In this document: positions 47,162 through 57,906 of the stretch, piece by piece
Position numbering within the stretch: the stretch's first letter is position 1
Layout of the letters: each line of letters opens with the position of its first letter
Notes under the pieces: model-generated
Database searches by the model: none
Told to the model about the DNA's origin: nothing
Seen by the model: only the letters and a program-made list of their open reading frames with translations
Program-made: the position numbers and the translations under genes
Origin: Colwellia sp.
Lineage (GTDB): Bacteria > Pseudomonadota > Gammaproteobacteria > Enterobacterales > Alteromonadaceae
Reading direction: 5' to 3'
NCBI GenBank assembly: GCA_013215295.1
Contig: JABSOZ010000021.1
Location: forward strand, 20,031 to 84,030
DNA: 64,000 nucleotides

Positions 47162-47670
47162 GAGTTGAGTGATACAAATAGCTTATTACTACACTGTTAT
47201 TAATATTGTAATTAAAAATAACAACCTAGGAATTTTATTATAGTTAACGCTATATTAATGATAATGCCGCCTGACGACAAGCGTTGATACGTAAACTAAT
47301 GTAACAATTTTTATCAAGCATTAATTTAGCGAATATATCGATTATATTTTGTAAAAGTTAAGGTACCTAAAAACCAAAGTGACATTAGTTTTTCTAATGC
47401 GAAACTTCTAATTTTATTAGCTTGTCAAAATAGAACTGTTACTCTAAAATTCACTTGTTCTTTGAGCTAACACACTAATTATTCAAGTTTGTCTTCACTG
47501 ATAAAACGGGGTAGTTAATAGCCAAACAACTTGATTTGATTATTATCATTTCTCTCTGACATGTTTATTGGAACCCTATTTCCTTCTATCAACTTAATTT
47601 ATAAGTTGGCCCACATAATTTATGTGGGCTTTTTTTTGTCTAAAATTTAATGAATCAATAATGTTTATCA
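47162..47670. other. Intergenic stretch with an orphan plus-strand terminator
   Basis: No protein gene is seen on either strand. It must hold the ybgC/tol promoter on the minus strand. From about 47456 it may encode a small plus-strand RNA, listed separately. Confidence 0.5.
47490..47637 (+). ncRNA. Candidate small RNA ending in a strong terminator
   Basis: A perfect 9-bp stem GCCCACATA with TATGTGGGC (47609-47617 and 47621-47629) is followed by TTTTTTTTG on the plus strand only. A smaller hairpin (AACTTA/TAAGTT) stands just before it. No plus-strand gene precedes it, since both neighbours are on the minus strand. A weak promoter-like pair, TTGTTC then ATTATT 17 bases on, lies near 47456-47484. 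The 5' end given is a guess. Confidence 0.4.
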
Positions 47671-48675
47671 TTAATCAGGCTTGTCTAATCCGAAATGTTG
47701 GTAGGCACGTTCAGTGGCAATACGTCCACGAGGGGTTCTTTGTAGAAATCCTTGCTGAATGAGATAAGGTTCTATCACGTCTTCAATCGTTTCACGTTCT
47801 TCACCAATAGCTGCCGCTACATTATCAAGCCCTACAGGTCCACCCATAAATTTATCGATAATGGCTTGCAGTAACTTTCGGTCCATTAGGTCAAAACCTT
47901 GATCATCAACTTCCAGCATATTTAATGCTTTGGCAGCAGTTTCTTGACTGACAATACCCTGGGTTTTTACATCCGCATAGTCACGAACTCGTCGTAATAA
48001 TCGATTAGCTATTCTTGGTGTGCCACGTGAACGTTTCGCCACTTCAAATGCGCCCTCAGCATCAATAGGGAGGTTTAGGAAGTATGCTGAACGCTTAACG
48101 ATTTCGGTTAAATCTTTAGTGTTATAAAATTCAAGGCGTTGGACAATACCGAAACGGTCTCTTAGCGGCGAAGTTAATGCACCAGCACGAGTGGTTGCAC
48201 CAATCAGTGTAAATGCAGGCAAGTCTAACTTTATTGAACGAGCTGCAGGTCCTTCACCGATCATAATATCAAGTTGGTAATCTTCCATTGCAGGATAAAG
48301 TATTTCTTCAACAACCGGGCTCAATCGATGAATTTCATCAATAAAAAGTACATCGTTTTCTTCTAAATTAGTTAATAAAGCCGCTAAGTCTCCGGCTTTT
48401 TCAAGCACTGGCCCTGAAGTTGTACGAATATTAACGCCCATTTCATTGGCAACAATGTTTGCTAGTGTAGTTTTACCTAAACCAGGAGGACCAAAAATCA
48501 ATAAATGGTCTAAAGGTTCTCCTCGTTTTTTTGCTGCCGCAATAAAAATTTCCATTTGAATTTTTACATGATCTTGACCGGTATAGTCCGCTAATAATTT
48601 AGGTCGAATAGCACGGTCAATGGTTTCTTCTTCTGGCTGGGCAGCAGGTTCAATAAGACGATCAGCTTCTATCAT
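47671..48675 (-). CDS. ruvB: Holliday junction branch-migration helicase RuvB
   Basis: The 334-residue AAA+ motor has the Walker A motif [12 protein letters not shown], Walker [13 protein letters not shown], sensor [19 protein letters not shown] and a C-terminal winged helix ([20 protein letters not shown]). The start at 48675 gives the family's normal length. The frame upstream of it runs through a repeat element and is not coding. It lies downstream of ruvA, separated by that element. Confidence 0.97.
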   Translation of the reverse strand: MIEADRLIEPAAQPEEETIDRAIRPKLLADYTGQDHVKIQMEIFIAAAKKRGEPLDHLLIFGPPGLGKTTLANIVANEMGVNIRTTSGPVLEKAGDLAALLTNLEENDVLFIDEIHRLSPVVEEILYPAMEDYQLDIMIGEGPAARSIKLDLPAFTLIGATTRAGALTSPLRDRFGIVQRLEFYNTKDLTEIVKRSAYFLNLPIDAEGAFEVAKRSRGTPRIANRLLRRVRDYADVKTQGIVSQETAAKALNMLEVDDQGFDLMDRKLLQAIIDKFMGGPVGLDNVAAAIGEERETIEDVIEPYLIQQGFLQRTPRGRIATERAYQHFGLDKPD

Positions 48676-48692
48676 TATTTTCTCTTTTGTTA

Positions 48693-48855
48693 TTATACCA
48701 ATCTCATTAAATTGGTACTCACTTGTACTGGTTAAAATACTCCAAGGCGGCGTTGCTCTCAATCACAATAGCTAGCTATTATTCAATCGAGCGCCTTGCC
48801 CTGATTTATTTTTCCTACGCACAACAAGATCACAAACTTAACGAGACTGGTATTA
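48693..48855. repeat. MITE-like palindromic element between ruvA and ruvB
   Basis: The ends are imperfect inverted repeats: TTATACCAATCTCATTAAATT on the left against the complement of AACTTAACGAGACTGGTATTA on the right. Inside, CAAGGCGGCGTTG and CGAGCGCCTTG pair, with AATAGCTAGCTATT at the centre, so the 163 bases can fold into one long hairpin. It has no coding capacity. The size and symmetry fit a miniature inverted-repeat element or large REP sequence. Confidence 0.65.
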
Positions 48856-48870
48856 CTTATTTAGGTAATA

Positions 48871-49491
48871 TTAAAGCATTGCTTTTAGTGCGTCACGAAT
48901 AAGATCTTCACTCGTCGATTCAGCTTTAAATACGACTCTTATTGCTTTGTCTGCTTGTTGCTGAGTGTAACCTAAAGAAACTAAGGCGTTAGTTGCATCA
49001 CCTTTAGCATTGGTAACAAAAGTATTTTCATGGTGAAGTTCAATAGGTAAAGTATCTGTTATTGCTGAAGTAGTAGTGGTTACTTGCCAATCTTTTAAAC
49101 GATCGCGCATTTCAATTAAGAGACGCTCAGCTGTTTTTTTACCGACACCTGGAATTTTTACAATGCTGGTTAAATCTTCGTGAGAAACACAGCTAACAAA
49201 TTGGTCGGCTGACATACTTGAAAGTATAGCTAAGCCAAGCTTTGGACCTACGCCATTTACTTTAATAACAAGTCTAAATAACCTACGTTCAATTTTATTA
49301 GCAAAGCCATAAAGTAACTGTGCATCTTCTCGAACAACAAAATGCGTATAAATAATGGCTTGTTCGTTTAATTCAGGTAAGGCGTAGATACTTGTCATTG
49401 GCATGGTAACTTCATAGCCAATACCGCCACACTCAATTAAGACTTCTGGTGCTAATTTTTCTAATAATGTTCCACGTAATCGACCAATCAC
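48871..49491 (-). CDS. ruvA: Holliday junction DNA-binding protein RuvA
   Basis: The 206-residue protein has an OB-fold N-terminus ([20 protein letters not shown]), then helix-hairpin-helix motifs ([16 protein letters not shown] and [19 protein letters not shown]) and the small C-terminal domain that contacts RuvB. The start is GTG at 49491: AAGG stands eight bases before it and the product then begins MIGRLRG as in other RuvA proteins. A TTG five codons upstream is less likely. Confidence 0.96.
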   Translation of the reverse strand: MIGRLRGTLLEKLAPEVLIECGGIGYEVTMPMTSIYALPELNEQAIIYTHFVVREDAQLLYGFANKIERRLFRLVIKVNGVGPKLGLAILSSMSADQFVSCVSHEDLTSIVKIPGVGKKTAERLLIEMRDRLKDWQVTTTTSAITDTLPIELHHENTFVTNAKGDATNALVSLGYTQQQADKAIRVVFKAESTSEDLIRDALKAML

Positions 49492-49567
49492 AGCTAAAAC
49501 CTTCAATATGCTAAACTTGCCGCAACCATACCACTATATATTTATACAGTAAAGTAGCTTAATTTGT

Positions 49568-50101
49568 TTATCGTAAGCGACCTCTTACTATTTTATTAAC
49601 CTGCCCCGCCATTTTTTCAAGTGTGTCATGACTATGAGCGTGACAAAGTGCAACAGCAAGTGCATCAGCAGCATCTGCTTGTGGCATACCGGGGAGTTTT
49701 AAAATAGATTTAACCATATGTTGCACCTGCTCCTTATCTGCAGCTCCTGTGCCAACGACTGACTTTTTTATTTGTCTCGCTGAATATTCAGCTACCGGTA
49801 AGCCTTTATTGGTTGCGGCAACAATAGCAGCGCCTCGAGCTTGACCTAACTTTAAAGCGCCTCCAGGATTCACTCCCATAAAAACTTGTTCAATGGCAAA
49901 AAGTTCGGGTGAAAACTGCAGGATCAACTCAGAGATACCTGCAAAGATGGTTTGTAACCGTAAACTAAAGTCGTCTTCTTTATTACCCGAATACGCTTTT
50001 ATACAGCCACTGCCCAAATAGGTAAGTTTACGCCCTTCTTTTTTAATAACACCGTATCCGGTAATACGCGAGCCGGGATCAATACCTAAAATAATGGTCA
50101 A
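49568..50101 (-). CDS. ruvC: Holliday junction resolvase RuvC
   Basis: The 177-residue endonuclease has the catalytic first Asp in [15 protein letters not shown], then the Glu in [20 protein letters not shown], and the C-terminal acidic pair in [15 protein letters not shown]. The start appears to be TTG at 50101, since no ATG or GTG is placed to give the conserved [10 protein letters not shown] beginning. It is upstream of ruvA with a 76-base gap. Confidence 0.95.
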   Translation of the reverse strand: MTIILGIDPGSRITGYGVIKKEGRKLTYLGSGCIKAYSGNKEDDFSLRLQTIFAGISELILQFSPELFAIEQVFMGVNPGGALKLGQARGAAIVAATNKGLPVAEYSARQIKKSVVGTGAADKEQVQHMVKSILKLPGMPQADAADALAVALCHAHSHDTLEKMAGQVNKIVRGRLR

Positions 50102-50197
50102 ATGAGGATCTCTTGTTTAATTATATTTTTCAAAAACATGCAGTGACAACAGAATTGTATTTCTGATTATGCTTTGAAGTCACAAAAATTCCAATAA

Positions 50198-50223
50198 AAA
50201 AGCAGCTATAAATAGCTGCTTTT
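50198..50223 (-). terminator. Terminator after aspS
   Basis: The stem AAAAGCAGCTA with TAGCTGCTTTT (11 bp, loop TAAA) lies 25 bases past the aspS stop. On the minus strand it is followed by a T run. Confidence 0.8.
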
Positions 50224-50247
50224 ATTGAAACTCAGTTTATTTACTGG

Positions 50248-52047
50248 CTACTCAGCTGAAGGTTCTGCTTTCTTTTCAACTTTTGGAAGACAAGCAATAC
50301 CTAATTCAACCAATTGTGCAGGGTTTGCTTTACCCGGTGCATTTGTTAAAGGACACGCAGCAGTTGTTGTTTTAGGGAAAGCCATAACTTCACGAATTGA
50401 TGAAGCACCCGTCATTAACATGACTAATCTGTCTAAACCAAACGCTAATCCAGCATGTGGTGGAGCACCATATTGAAGTGCCTCAAGTAAGAAGCCAAAT
50501 TTCTCTTCAGCTTCTTCATCACTGATACCTAGAATTCTAAATACTGCCGCTTGCATGTCTTGATTATGAATACGAACTGAACCACCGCCTAATTCACAGC
50601 CATTTAAAACCATGTCATAAGCATTAGAAAGTGCCCCTACCGGGTTTGCTTCTAATTCTTGTGCAGTTAAATTTAAAGGCGCAGTAAATGGGTGATGGAT
50701 TGCGTGCATGTGTCCATCGACCTCTTCAAACATTGGAAAGTCAACAACCCACAATGGTTTCCACTCGCCTGCTAATAAATCTAAGTCTTCACCAAGTTTA
50801 ATACGTAATGCGCCTAGAGATTCAGTAACTACATTGTAGTTATCAGCGCCGAAGAAAATAATATCGCCTGTTTTAGCATTAGTGCGTGTTAATAAAGCTT
50901 TCACTGCATCTTCATTTAAAAACTTTAATACTGGCGATTGAATACCTTCAACGCCAGTCGCTAACGCGGCTTCAGCATCATTAACTTTTAACCAAGGCAT
51001 ACCTTTAGCACCGTAGATACCTACGTACTTAGTAAGGTCATCAATACCTTTACGTGAGAACTTTGAAGCTCCACCCGGCACACAAATTACTGATACACGA
51101 CCTTTTTCATCATTTGCAGGTCCTGAGAATACTTTAAACTCAACATCTTTTACAATATCAGCAATATCAACTAATTCTAATGGATTACGTAGATCTGGCT
51201 TATCTGAACCAAAACGAGTCATCGCTTCTAAATAGGTCATTCTTGGGAATGACCCTAAATCAACATTCAGTAGTTCTTTGAATAAGTTAACGATCATTGT
51301 TTCAGCAACGTCCATTACTTGATCGCTGCTCATGAACGATGTTTCAATATCTATTTGAGTAAATTCAGGTTGACGATCAGCACGTAAATCTTCATCACGG
51401 AAACATTTAACGATTTGATAGTAACGTTCCATACCAGACATCATGAGCAATTGTTTGAACAATTGTGGTGACTGAGGTAAAGCAAAGAATTGGCCTTTGT
51501 GCGTACGGCTAGGTACTAAGTAATCACGTGCACCTTCTGGAGTTGCAGCCGTAAGTATTGGTGTTTCAATATCTAAGAAACCTTGACCTTCTAATGATGT
51601 TCGAACTGCTGACGTTACTTTTGCTCTGAAACGCAGACGTTCTGTCATTTCACTGCGGCGTAGATCTAAATAGCGATACTTTAAACGTTGCTCTTCTGAA
51701 TTTTTTTGGTTTGAATCAAGTGGTAATGGTGCTGATTTATTTAAAATATTAAGTTCTAGCCCTAATATTTCAATAGCACCAGTTTTCATATCTTTATTAA
51801 TTTGACCTTCAGGACGAGCTCGCACTTTACCTTTAATTTGAACACAAAATTCATTTCGTAAGGTGTTGGCTTTAGCAATGACTTCAGGTAAATCTGGATC
51901 ATAAACGACTTGTACCATACCTTCACGATCACGTAGATCTAAAAAGATCACAGCACCTAGGTCTCGACGACGGTTAACCCAACCGCATAAGGTAATTTCT
52001 TTGCCGATGTGAGATTCGTTCACATCTCCACAATATAGATCGCGCAT
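50248..52047 (-). CDS. aspS: Aspartyl-tRNA synthetase
   Basis: The 599-residue class II synthetase has an N-terminal OB anticodon-binding domain ([20 protein letters not shown]). Motif 2 appears in [19 protein letters not shown], the bacterial GAD insertion lies between about 290 and 420, and motif 3 is in [14 protein letters not shown]. The start at 52047 (MRDLYCGDV) has AGGA eight bases upstream; the extra 12 codons above it are unsupported. Confidence 0.97.
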   Translation of the reverse strand: MRDLYCGDVNESHIGKEITLCGWVNRRRDLGAVIFLDLRDREGMVQVVYDPDLPEVIAKANTLRNEFCVQIKGKVRARPEGQINKDMKTGAIEILGLELNILNKSAPLPLDSNQKNSEEQRLKYRYLDLRRSEMTERLRFRAKVTSAVRTSLEGQGFLDIETPILTAATPEGARDYLVPSRTHKGQFFALPQSPQLFKQLLMMSGMERYYQIVKCFRDEDLRADRQPEFTQIDIETSFMSSDQVMDVAETMIVNLFKELLNVDLGSFPRMTYLEAMTRFGSDKPDLRNPLELVDIADIVKDVEFKVFSGPANDEKGRVSVICVPGGASKFSRKGIDDLTKYVGIYGAKGMPWLKVNDAEAALATGVEGIQSPVLKFLNEDAVKALLTRTNAKTGDIIFFGADNYNVVTESLGALRIKLGEDLDLLAGEWKPLWVVDFPMFEEVDGHMHAIHHPFTAPLNLTAQELEANPVGALSNAYDMVLNGCELGGGSVRIHNQDMQAAVFRILGISDEEAEEKFGFLLEALQYGAPPHAGLAFGLDRLVMLMTGASSIREVMAFPKTTTAACPLTNAPGKANPAQLVELGIACLPKVEKKAEPSAE

Positions 52048-52223
52048 GTATGTTGTCCTGATAAGATTAACTAGCCAATGCAAAATATTAGCATGGCAAT
52101 TCGTTAGGATAGAAAATTGCCGACATTATAAAGGAATATGCCGACAAAAAAAGCTTTATGGGAGATAGTGACCGTAAAACATTATAAAAAAATAATTACT
52201 TATTACAAAATAACTAAATTTAA

Positions 52224-55070
52224 TTAAAGAAGATCGTTGGGATCTGAATTAAATACATAATGGTTTTTACCATTAGCTTTAACCCGATACATTAAAGTGT
52301 CTGCAACTTTCAAGAGATCATTATCAGTAATACCATCATCAGGATACATTGCAATACCTATGCTACAACCGATATAAACTCGTTCGGCAGACAGTTGAAA
52401 AGGTTGTTGCATAAGTTTTAATACTTTATCCGCAATATAAGCAGCTTCATTTTTGTTGTGTAACCCTGTTAATAATAAAACGAATTCATCACCACCAAAA
52501 CGTACAACAGTGTCTGATTGTCGTACACAGCTTTTCAATTTATCTGCCACTTGTACTAATAATTCATCACCAACATCATGCCCATGGGTATCATTAATGG
52601 TTTTAAAACCGTCTAAATCTATAAACAAAACGGCTATTTGCAACTGTTGACGTTTATGGAAACTGATTGCTGTATTAATTCTGTCTTTAAGCAAAACTCT
52701 ATTCGCTAAGCCGGTTAATTCATCATGAGTCGCCATGTGCTTCATTTTTTCTTCAAGCAGCTTCCGATTTTTTATTTCAGTATATAAACGTCGATTCCAA
52801 ATTATTATGGCAATAATAACAATGAGGGTGATCACGCCTATTTGTGCAGCAAGACGCAGTACAATATCTTTATCAAATCCAGTTTCAATGTTTACACCAA
52901 ACCAACGATCATAAATTTGTTGTTTTTCACTTTCCGAAATAGTTAATAGCGTTTTGTTTATAATGGTTTGTAATTCATGCCAATCAGGCCTGATTGCAAA
53001 ATGGCTGCTATCACTTTTAAGCTCTTCGATGATTGACATATCTAAAACAGTTAAACTTTCCCGTTTCAGCAACTCAGATGCGGTAGCAATATTCGAAATA
53101 AAGCCGTCAACTTTACCTTGCTGAACGGCCATTAAGCCCATATTGTGATGTTCAACTAAATGAAGCGATATTTTAGGGTGATTTTTTCTAATACTTGCAG
53201 ACAAATAATAACCTTTAATTACCGCCAATTTTTTTCCATAAAAACTGGCTAAGTTTAGTTGAGACCCTAGCCGTCTCTGATGAAGAATCACCCAAGGCAT
53301 CGTCCAATAAGCTTGAGTAAATGTAACCTTCTTCTTGCGCTCTTCAGTCACAGTTATACTCGCCAACATATCAATTTGTTGTTCGAGTAAACCTTGATAT
53401 AATTCACTCCAACTATCAAAAAAAGTATAATCAAACGATAAACCTGAACGATTGGCGATTAATTTCAGCACATCAGGGTTTATCCCTTCCACTTCACCAT
53501 GTGCGTTAATAAACTCCATCGGCATCCAGTGTTTTACTAAACCGACATTAATTTGTTCATGTGTATCTAGCCATGATTGCTCAGACGATGACAAAGACAC
53601 TTTTTCTGCTGAGCGAATAAAGTAGCCATTGTTTTTATTAATTAACCAATTTCTCTCGAGGGAAATAAGTTGTTCAATAGGAATGTTGTCAAAACCTTCA
53701 TTAATAATCTCAATAAGTCTATCGTTGCCTTTATGTACTAAAGAAAAAACGGCTGCAGGAAAATACACATTTTTTAATTGATAAAATGAAGATTGTAAGT
53801 TGCTTTGTATTAAACGTGCATTCAGGTATTCTTGAGCACTTACCATCGCATCAATATCTCCAATCTCAGCACTATGAAGTAATTCATTAGCTGTTTGATA
53901 AACCTGAACTTTTAATTTAGGAAACTTATCAGTTAGGAGTTTTTCATAGGTTGTTCCCGCTAAAACACCTATTTTTTTACCCTTTAGATCTTTCATTGAA
54001 TATACATTATCAATTCTACTAGAGACAAAGACTCCTGCATCAACGCCATAAATTTGAGAAGCGATCTCTAATTGATGATCAAAATTGTCTGCAGAGTACC
54101 CGATATGAATATCTACATCCCCCTCTTTTAGCATGGCGAGATTTTGTGAGGATGACTGTGCAATGAACGCGATTTCTATGCCACTTTCTTTCGCCCACAA
54201 GCGCCACAAATCAATGAATAGCCCTTGCGGTTGACCTGTCGGAGAAATCGCCATATAAGGTGGAGCATCGGTTAAAAAGCTCAGCAATAAGGTTTCACTT
54301 TTTGTATCACGTCCTAGCCACTTTTTTTCAATAGTAGACTTTTCTTCTTCTGTAATTTTATCAAAGCCTTGGATAATAAATTTTTTCAAGGCAATGTTTT
54401 CTAAAGAAGTTGCAGCGACATACTGTCCTTGATGAAAAGCAATTCTTTTGTAAGGGGGATAATGCTTATTTAATTCCATGTATCCAGGAAAAAATTTAGA
54501 TGGCTTTTCGAGTCCTGTATAAACTACGATTTCGTTATTTAATGCGGCTTGATACAAGTCATGACGGTTATCATATAAACGTAACTTAAGGTTTGGGTAT
54601 TCCAAGGCAACGATAGCGGCGTGACTTTCCCCTCTAACCGAGCCAATAATATACGGTGATAATTGGCTAATTTCAGTTAAATTAGCAAAATCTCGATGAA
54701 TATAAAAATGAAAATCGTGAGAGAAAAATGATGGAGTAAAAGCAAATATTTTGCTTCGCTCAATGGTTTTTGTCATGCCGCCATGTATATCAATTTCTCC
54801 TGACTCAACAAGCGATAAAGTGGAAAGCCCATCAGAGGTTTTAAATTCAATTTCGATACCTTGGCGTTCTGCCCAAAGTCGCCAAAGGTCTGGCATCAAA
54901 CCATCGGCTTTTCCGTCATCATTGAGATACATGTAAGGGTATGTTGTTTTGTTTATAGCTATCGTTATTGGTTTATTCGTTGGTTCAAAAGGTTCGTCAT
55001 TTGCTTGAACGGATATAACGAAAAAAATCGCTAATATAACTAAACATCGGAAAAAGTGATCGTGTAGCAA
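52224..55070 (-). CDS. Membrane diguanylate cyclase with three periplasmic solute-binding (SBP_bac_3) domains
   Basis: The 948-residue protein has a signal peptide, then three tandem SBP_bac_3-type sensor domains. They open at PITIAINKTTYPYMYLND, LLSFLTDAPPYMAISPTG and INVGLVKHWMPMEFINAHGE, each with a DLWRLW- or DVLKLIA-type helix. One membrane helix (GVITLIVIIAIIIW) leads to a GGDEF domain with HDELTGLANRVLL, the I-site RQSD five residues before GGDEF, and an intact GGDEF. It should make cyclic-di-GMP in response to small molecules, perhaps amino acids. The start is TTG at 55070, with AAGGA seven bases upstream; a TTG at 55115 has no site. Confidence 0.9.
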   Translation of the reverse strand: MLHDHFFRCLVILAIFFVISVQANDEPFEPTNKPITIAINKTTYPYMYLNDDGKADGLMPDLWRLWAERQGIEIEFKTSDGLSTLSLVESGEIDIHGGMTKTIERSKIFAFTPSFFSHDFHFYIHRDFANLTEISQLSPYIIGSVRGESHAAIVALEYPNLKLRLYDNRHDLYQAALNNEIVVYTGLEKPSKFFPGYMELNKHYPPYKRIAFHQGQYVAATSLENIALKKFIIQGFDKITEEEKSTIEKKWLGRDTKSETLLLSFLTDAPPYMAISPTGQPQGLFIDLWRLWAKESGIEIAFIAQSSSQNLAMLKEGDVDIHIGYSADNFDHQLEIASQIYGVDAGVFVSSRIDNVYSMKDLKGKKIGVLAGTTYEKLLTDKFPKLKVQVYQTANELLHSAEIGDIDAMVSAQEYLNARLIQSNLQSSFYQLKNVYFPAAVFSLVHKGNDRLIEIINEGFDNIPIEQLISLERNWLINKNNGYFIRSAEKVSLSSSEQSWLDTHEQINVGLVKHWMPMEFINAHGEVEGINPDVLKLIANRSGLSFDYTFFDSWSELYQGLLEQQIDMLASITVTEERKKKVTFTQAYWTMPWVILHQRRLGSQLNLASFYGKKLAVIKGYYLSASIRKNHPKISLHLVEHHNMGLMAVQQGKVDGFISNIATASELLKRESLTVLDMSIIEELKSDSSHFAIRPDWHELQTIINKTLLTISESEKQQIYDRWFGVNIETGFDKDIVLRLAAQIGVITLIVIIAIIIWNRRLYTEIKNRKLLEEKMKHMATHDELTGLANRVLLKDRINTAISFHKRQQLQIAVLFIDLDGFKTINDTHGHDVGDELLVQVADKLKSCVRQSDTVVRFGGDEFVLLLTGLHNKNEAAYIADKVLKLMQQPFQLSAERVYIGCSIGIAMYPDDGITDNDLLKVADTLMYRVKANGKNHYVFNSDPNDLL

Positions 55071-55255
55071 CAGCAATTCCTTAGTGGAACAAATATATTG
55101 ACGAAATAACAACAATTATAGACCTTATTAGCATAAAGTTTCTGGTTAACTTTATGCTTTAGCCACTAAAATTCATCTAATTAGTAGCCCATCACAATCA
55201 ATTTAAGTTAAAATAGCCGAAAATTGATATTTAACGCAGATACAAGTTCAACGTA

Positions 55256-55990
55256 ATGAAACCATCAGAACCCGATTTAATTTTTTCTAAAAAACACAGC
55301 CAAATTAAAGATTTTACTTTTGACGCTCAAGTCGTCGAAGTTTTTCCTGATATGATTTCCCGTTCTGTGCCAGGTTACAATACGATTATTGATACTATTG
55401 GTCGTTTGAGTCAACGGTTTGTAACCGATAATAGTAATGTTTATGATTTAGGTTGTTCGCTTGGCGCAGCTACATTAGCCATGCGTAAAGCAATTACCGC
55501 AAAAAATTGTAAAATTATAGGTGTTGATAATTCATCCGCAATGGTTGAACGCTGTAAAATGCACGTTAAGGCATTCAAAGGTGAAACACCTGTAGAAATA
55601 ATTGAAGGTAATATCTTAGACATTGTTATTGAGAACGCATCAATGGTTGTGCTTAACTTTACCTTGCAGTTTATTGAACCTGAAATACGCTCTTCGTTAA
55701 TTAAAAAAATTGCTGATGGACTAAAGCCCGGTGGCTTATTACTACTCTCAGAAAAGATATCAGCTGATGACGATGTTTGTAATGATCTTCTTGTTGACTT
55801 ACATCTCGACTTTAAACGAGCCAACGGTTACAGCGAACTAGAAATAGCTCAAAAACGTACGGCAATTGAAAAGGTAATGCGTATTGACAGCTTACCTGAA
55901 CACATTGAACGTCTTGAAAGTGCTGGTTTTAATCATCAGACGCCATGGTTTCAGTGTTTTAATTTTTTCTCACTCATCGCTATTAAGTAA
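55256..55990 (+). CDS. cmoA: Carboxy-S-adenosyl-L-methionine synthase
   Basis: The 244-residue methyltransferase-fold enzyme converts SAM and prephenate to carboxy-SAM, the cofactor of CmoB. The SAM loop is [19 protein letters not shown] and [12 protein letters not shown] follows; [20 protein letters not shown] is the typical CmoA N-terminus. It is followed 7 bases later by cmoB. Confidence 0.95.
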   Translation: MKPSEPDLIFSKKHSQIKDFTFDAQVVEVFPDMISRSVPGYNTIIDTIGRLSQRFVTDNSNVYDLGCSLGAATLAMRKAITAKNCKIIGVDNSSAMVERCKMHVKAFKGETPVEIIEGNILDIVIENASMVVLNFTLQFIEPEIRSSLIKKIADGLKPGGLLLLSEKISADDDVCNDLLVDLHLDFKRANGYSELEIAQKRTAIEKVMRIDSLPEHIERLESAGFNHQTPWFQCFNFFSLIAIK

Positions 55991-55997
55991 CTCATTT

Positions 55998-56960
55998 ATG
56001 TCATTCAATAAATTTTACCAAGAAATCGCCCAAAACCGTCTAAGCCATTGGTTAAACACTTTACCAGCACAACTTACCGAATGGAAAAAAGAACATTTAC
56101 ACGGTGAGTTTGCCCAATGGCAAAAAACGCTAGCGGCTTTACCAAAAACAACACCATCAGCCATTAATATCAGTGATGGTGTTACTGTCGGTAAAAAAGA
56201 AGATATCAGTGAAGGCGAATATAAACGTTTAGAAAACTTATTGAAGAAATTCAAACCTTGGCGAAAAGGTCCATACCATATTCACGGTTTGCATATTGAT
56301 ACAGAATGGCGATCAGACTTTAAATGGGATCGACTTCAGGAACATATTAGTCCGTTAAAAAATCGATATGTTTTAGATATTGGCTGTGGCAGTGGTTATC
56401 ATTTGTGGCGAATGCGCGGTGAAGGCGCTAAGTTTGTTGTTGGCATAGATCCTACGCAATTATTTTTCACTCAGTTTAAGGCTATTCAACACTTTGTAAA
56501 CGATCCTAAGGTGAACTTATTACCTTTAGGTGTTGAACAACTTCCTGAATTAAAAGCTTTCGATACCGTCTTTGCAATGGGCGTTTTATATCATCGACGT
56601 TCCCCCATTGATTTTATTTATCAATTAAAAGCACAATTGGTAAAGGGTGGGGAATTAGTTTTAGAAACGTTAGTTGTTGATGGCGATGAAAACACTGTAC
56701 TGGTACCTGGCGAGCGTTACGCTAAAATGCGAAATGTTTGGTTTTTACCAAGTTGTGAGGCAATGTGTGCTTGGCTATTACGTTGTGGATTTAAAAACAT
56801 ACGTGTTGTTAATACTGATATCACAGCACTTGATGAACAGCGAAAAACTGATTGGATAGATACCGAATCACTTGTTGATTTTCTTGATCCCAACGATAAT
56901 AGTAAAACGATAGAAGGCTACCCAGCCCCCAAACGTGCCATCTTCATAGCAAATACATAA
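55998..56960 (+). CDS. cmoB: tRNA U34 carboxymethyltransferase
   Basis: The 320-residue enzyme transfers the carboxymethyl group of carboxy-SAM to 5-hydroxyuridine at tRNA position 34, making cmo5U. Motifs include [20 protein letters not shown], the SAM loop [15 protein letters not shown] and [16 protein letters not shown]. The start at 55998 (MSFNKFYQ) is the usual family start; the frame above it overlaps cmoA. Confidence 0.96.
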   Translation: MSFNKFYQEIAQNRLSHWLNTLPAQLTEWKKEHLHGEFAQWQKTLAALPKTTPSAINISDGVTVGKKEDISEGEYKRLENLLKKFKPWRKGPYHIHGLHIDTEWRSDFKWDRLQEHISPLKNRYVLDIGCGSGYHLWRMRGEGAKFVVGIDPTQLFFTQFKAIQHFVNDPKVNLLPLGVEQLPELKAFDTVFAMGVLYHRRSPIDFIYQLKAQLVKGGELVLETLVVDGDENTVLVPGERYAKMRNVWFLPSCEAMCAWLLRCGFKNIRVVNTDITALDEQRKTDWIDTESLVDFLDPNDNSKTIEGYPAPKRAIFIANT

Positions 56961-56980
56961 CGAGTAACGCCACAAATATA

Positions 56981-57742
56981 TTACTTAAGGTATTTATCCA
57001 TAATTAATTGATACGTTCCTTGTTGTTTAATTATTTTAATACCTTCGTCAAACAAGTCTCTGTTTTTTTCAACGTTAAAAGCGGCTGAATAAGGACGTTT
57101 ATTAAAAATGTAATGAACGTTATAAGGTTGAGAAAAACGACCTGAACTGTGCGATTTCATAAAGTGTCTAAAAATATTAATATCCAGAATGATGACTTCT
57201 GTTCGATGTAAAAATAGCATATCAATTTGCTTCATTTGATCCGCTATTTCTCTATACTCCAATGATGAGTTGATTGAATTAACATATGCATCCCCCAAGT
57301 ACTTTCTAGCATTTTGAAAGGCAACCATACTTTTACGTGATAAAGACTTGATATCATCAATTATGAATTCATTTTCACGTAAACTAACGGCCACATTTTG
57401 ATAGGTAATGTAGGGCGCTGAAACAAAAACGTTTGGGTGTTGATAATCAGGAAGTACCGTAATGATCCCATCAACATTTAAACGATGAAAACTGGTGATT
57501 GTTCTACCAAAGGGTACATGAATAAATGTTACTTCCTTATTAAGTTGACCAAAAGCTGCCTGAAAAATATCTAGCTCAATGCCACTGTTATTATCTTCAA
57601 TAATAAAAGGGGGTTTTGATAAACCTGCAATAATTTCAAGTTTAGAACGTTCACCAATCTGAGTATTATTTTCAGCAAAAGTTATAGTGTTGAAAAAAAA
57701 TAAAGTCAGTATCAATAATATTTTAAGAGAATAAATTAGCAA
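56981..57742 (-). CDS. Periplasmic solute-binding-like (SBP_bac_3) protein
   Basis: The 253-residue protein has a hydrophobic leader (KILLILTLFFFNTITFA), then LEIIAGLSKPPFIIEDNNSGIE at the start of a bacterial extracellular solute-binding domain. It ends DEGIKIIKQQGTYQLIMDKYLK. No ABC permease or ATPase is adjacent, so it is an orphan binding protein or sensor partner. The start is unclear. The frame opens at TTG 57742, while the good AAAGGATTTATG seven bases upstream (ATG at 57749) is in another frame and stops after eight codons. The gene may start inefficiently or carry a small indel. Confidence 0.75.
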   Translation of the reverse strand: MLIYSLKILLILTLFFFNTITFAENNTQIGERSKLEIIAGLSKPPFIIEDNNSGIELDIFQAAFGQLNKEVTFIHVPFGRTITSFHRLNVDGIITVLPDYQHPNVFVSAPYITYQNVAVSLRENEFIIDDIKSLSRKSMVAFQNARKYLGDAYVNSINSSLEYREIADQMKQIDMLFLHRTEVIILDINIFRHFMKSHSSGRFSQPYNVHYIFNKRPYSAAFNVEKNRDLFDEGIKIIKQQGTYQLIMDKYLK

Positions 57743-57906
57743 ACCTCATAAATCCTTTAAAGATAAACACTTGCATTCATAAATAAAAACTAGGTAAGGT
57801 GTAGGAACAACGACTGATTAATTTTTTATCAAGTGCCGATTTATAATTAAAGCACAATAGCATGATATGTAAAATCGGTTAAGAAAATCAATGTAAAGGA
57901 ATGTAT

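Noticed and set aside
48676..48762. N-terminal extension of RuvB
   Set aside because: The extra 29 codons translate the end of the MITE-like element, and the ATG at 48675 gives the standard RuvB length.
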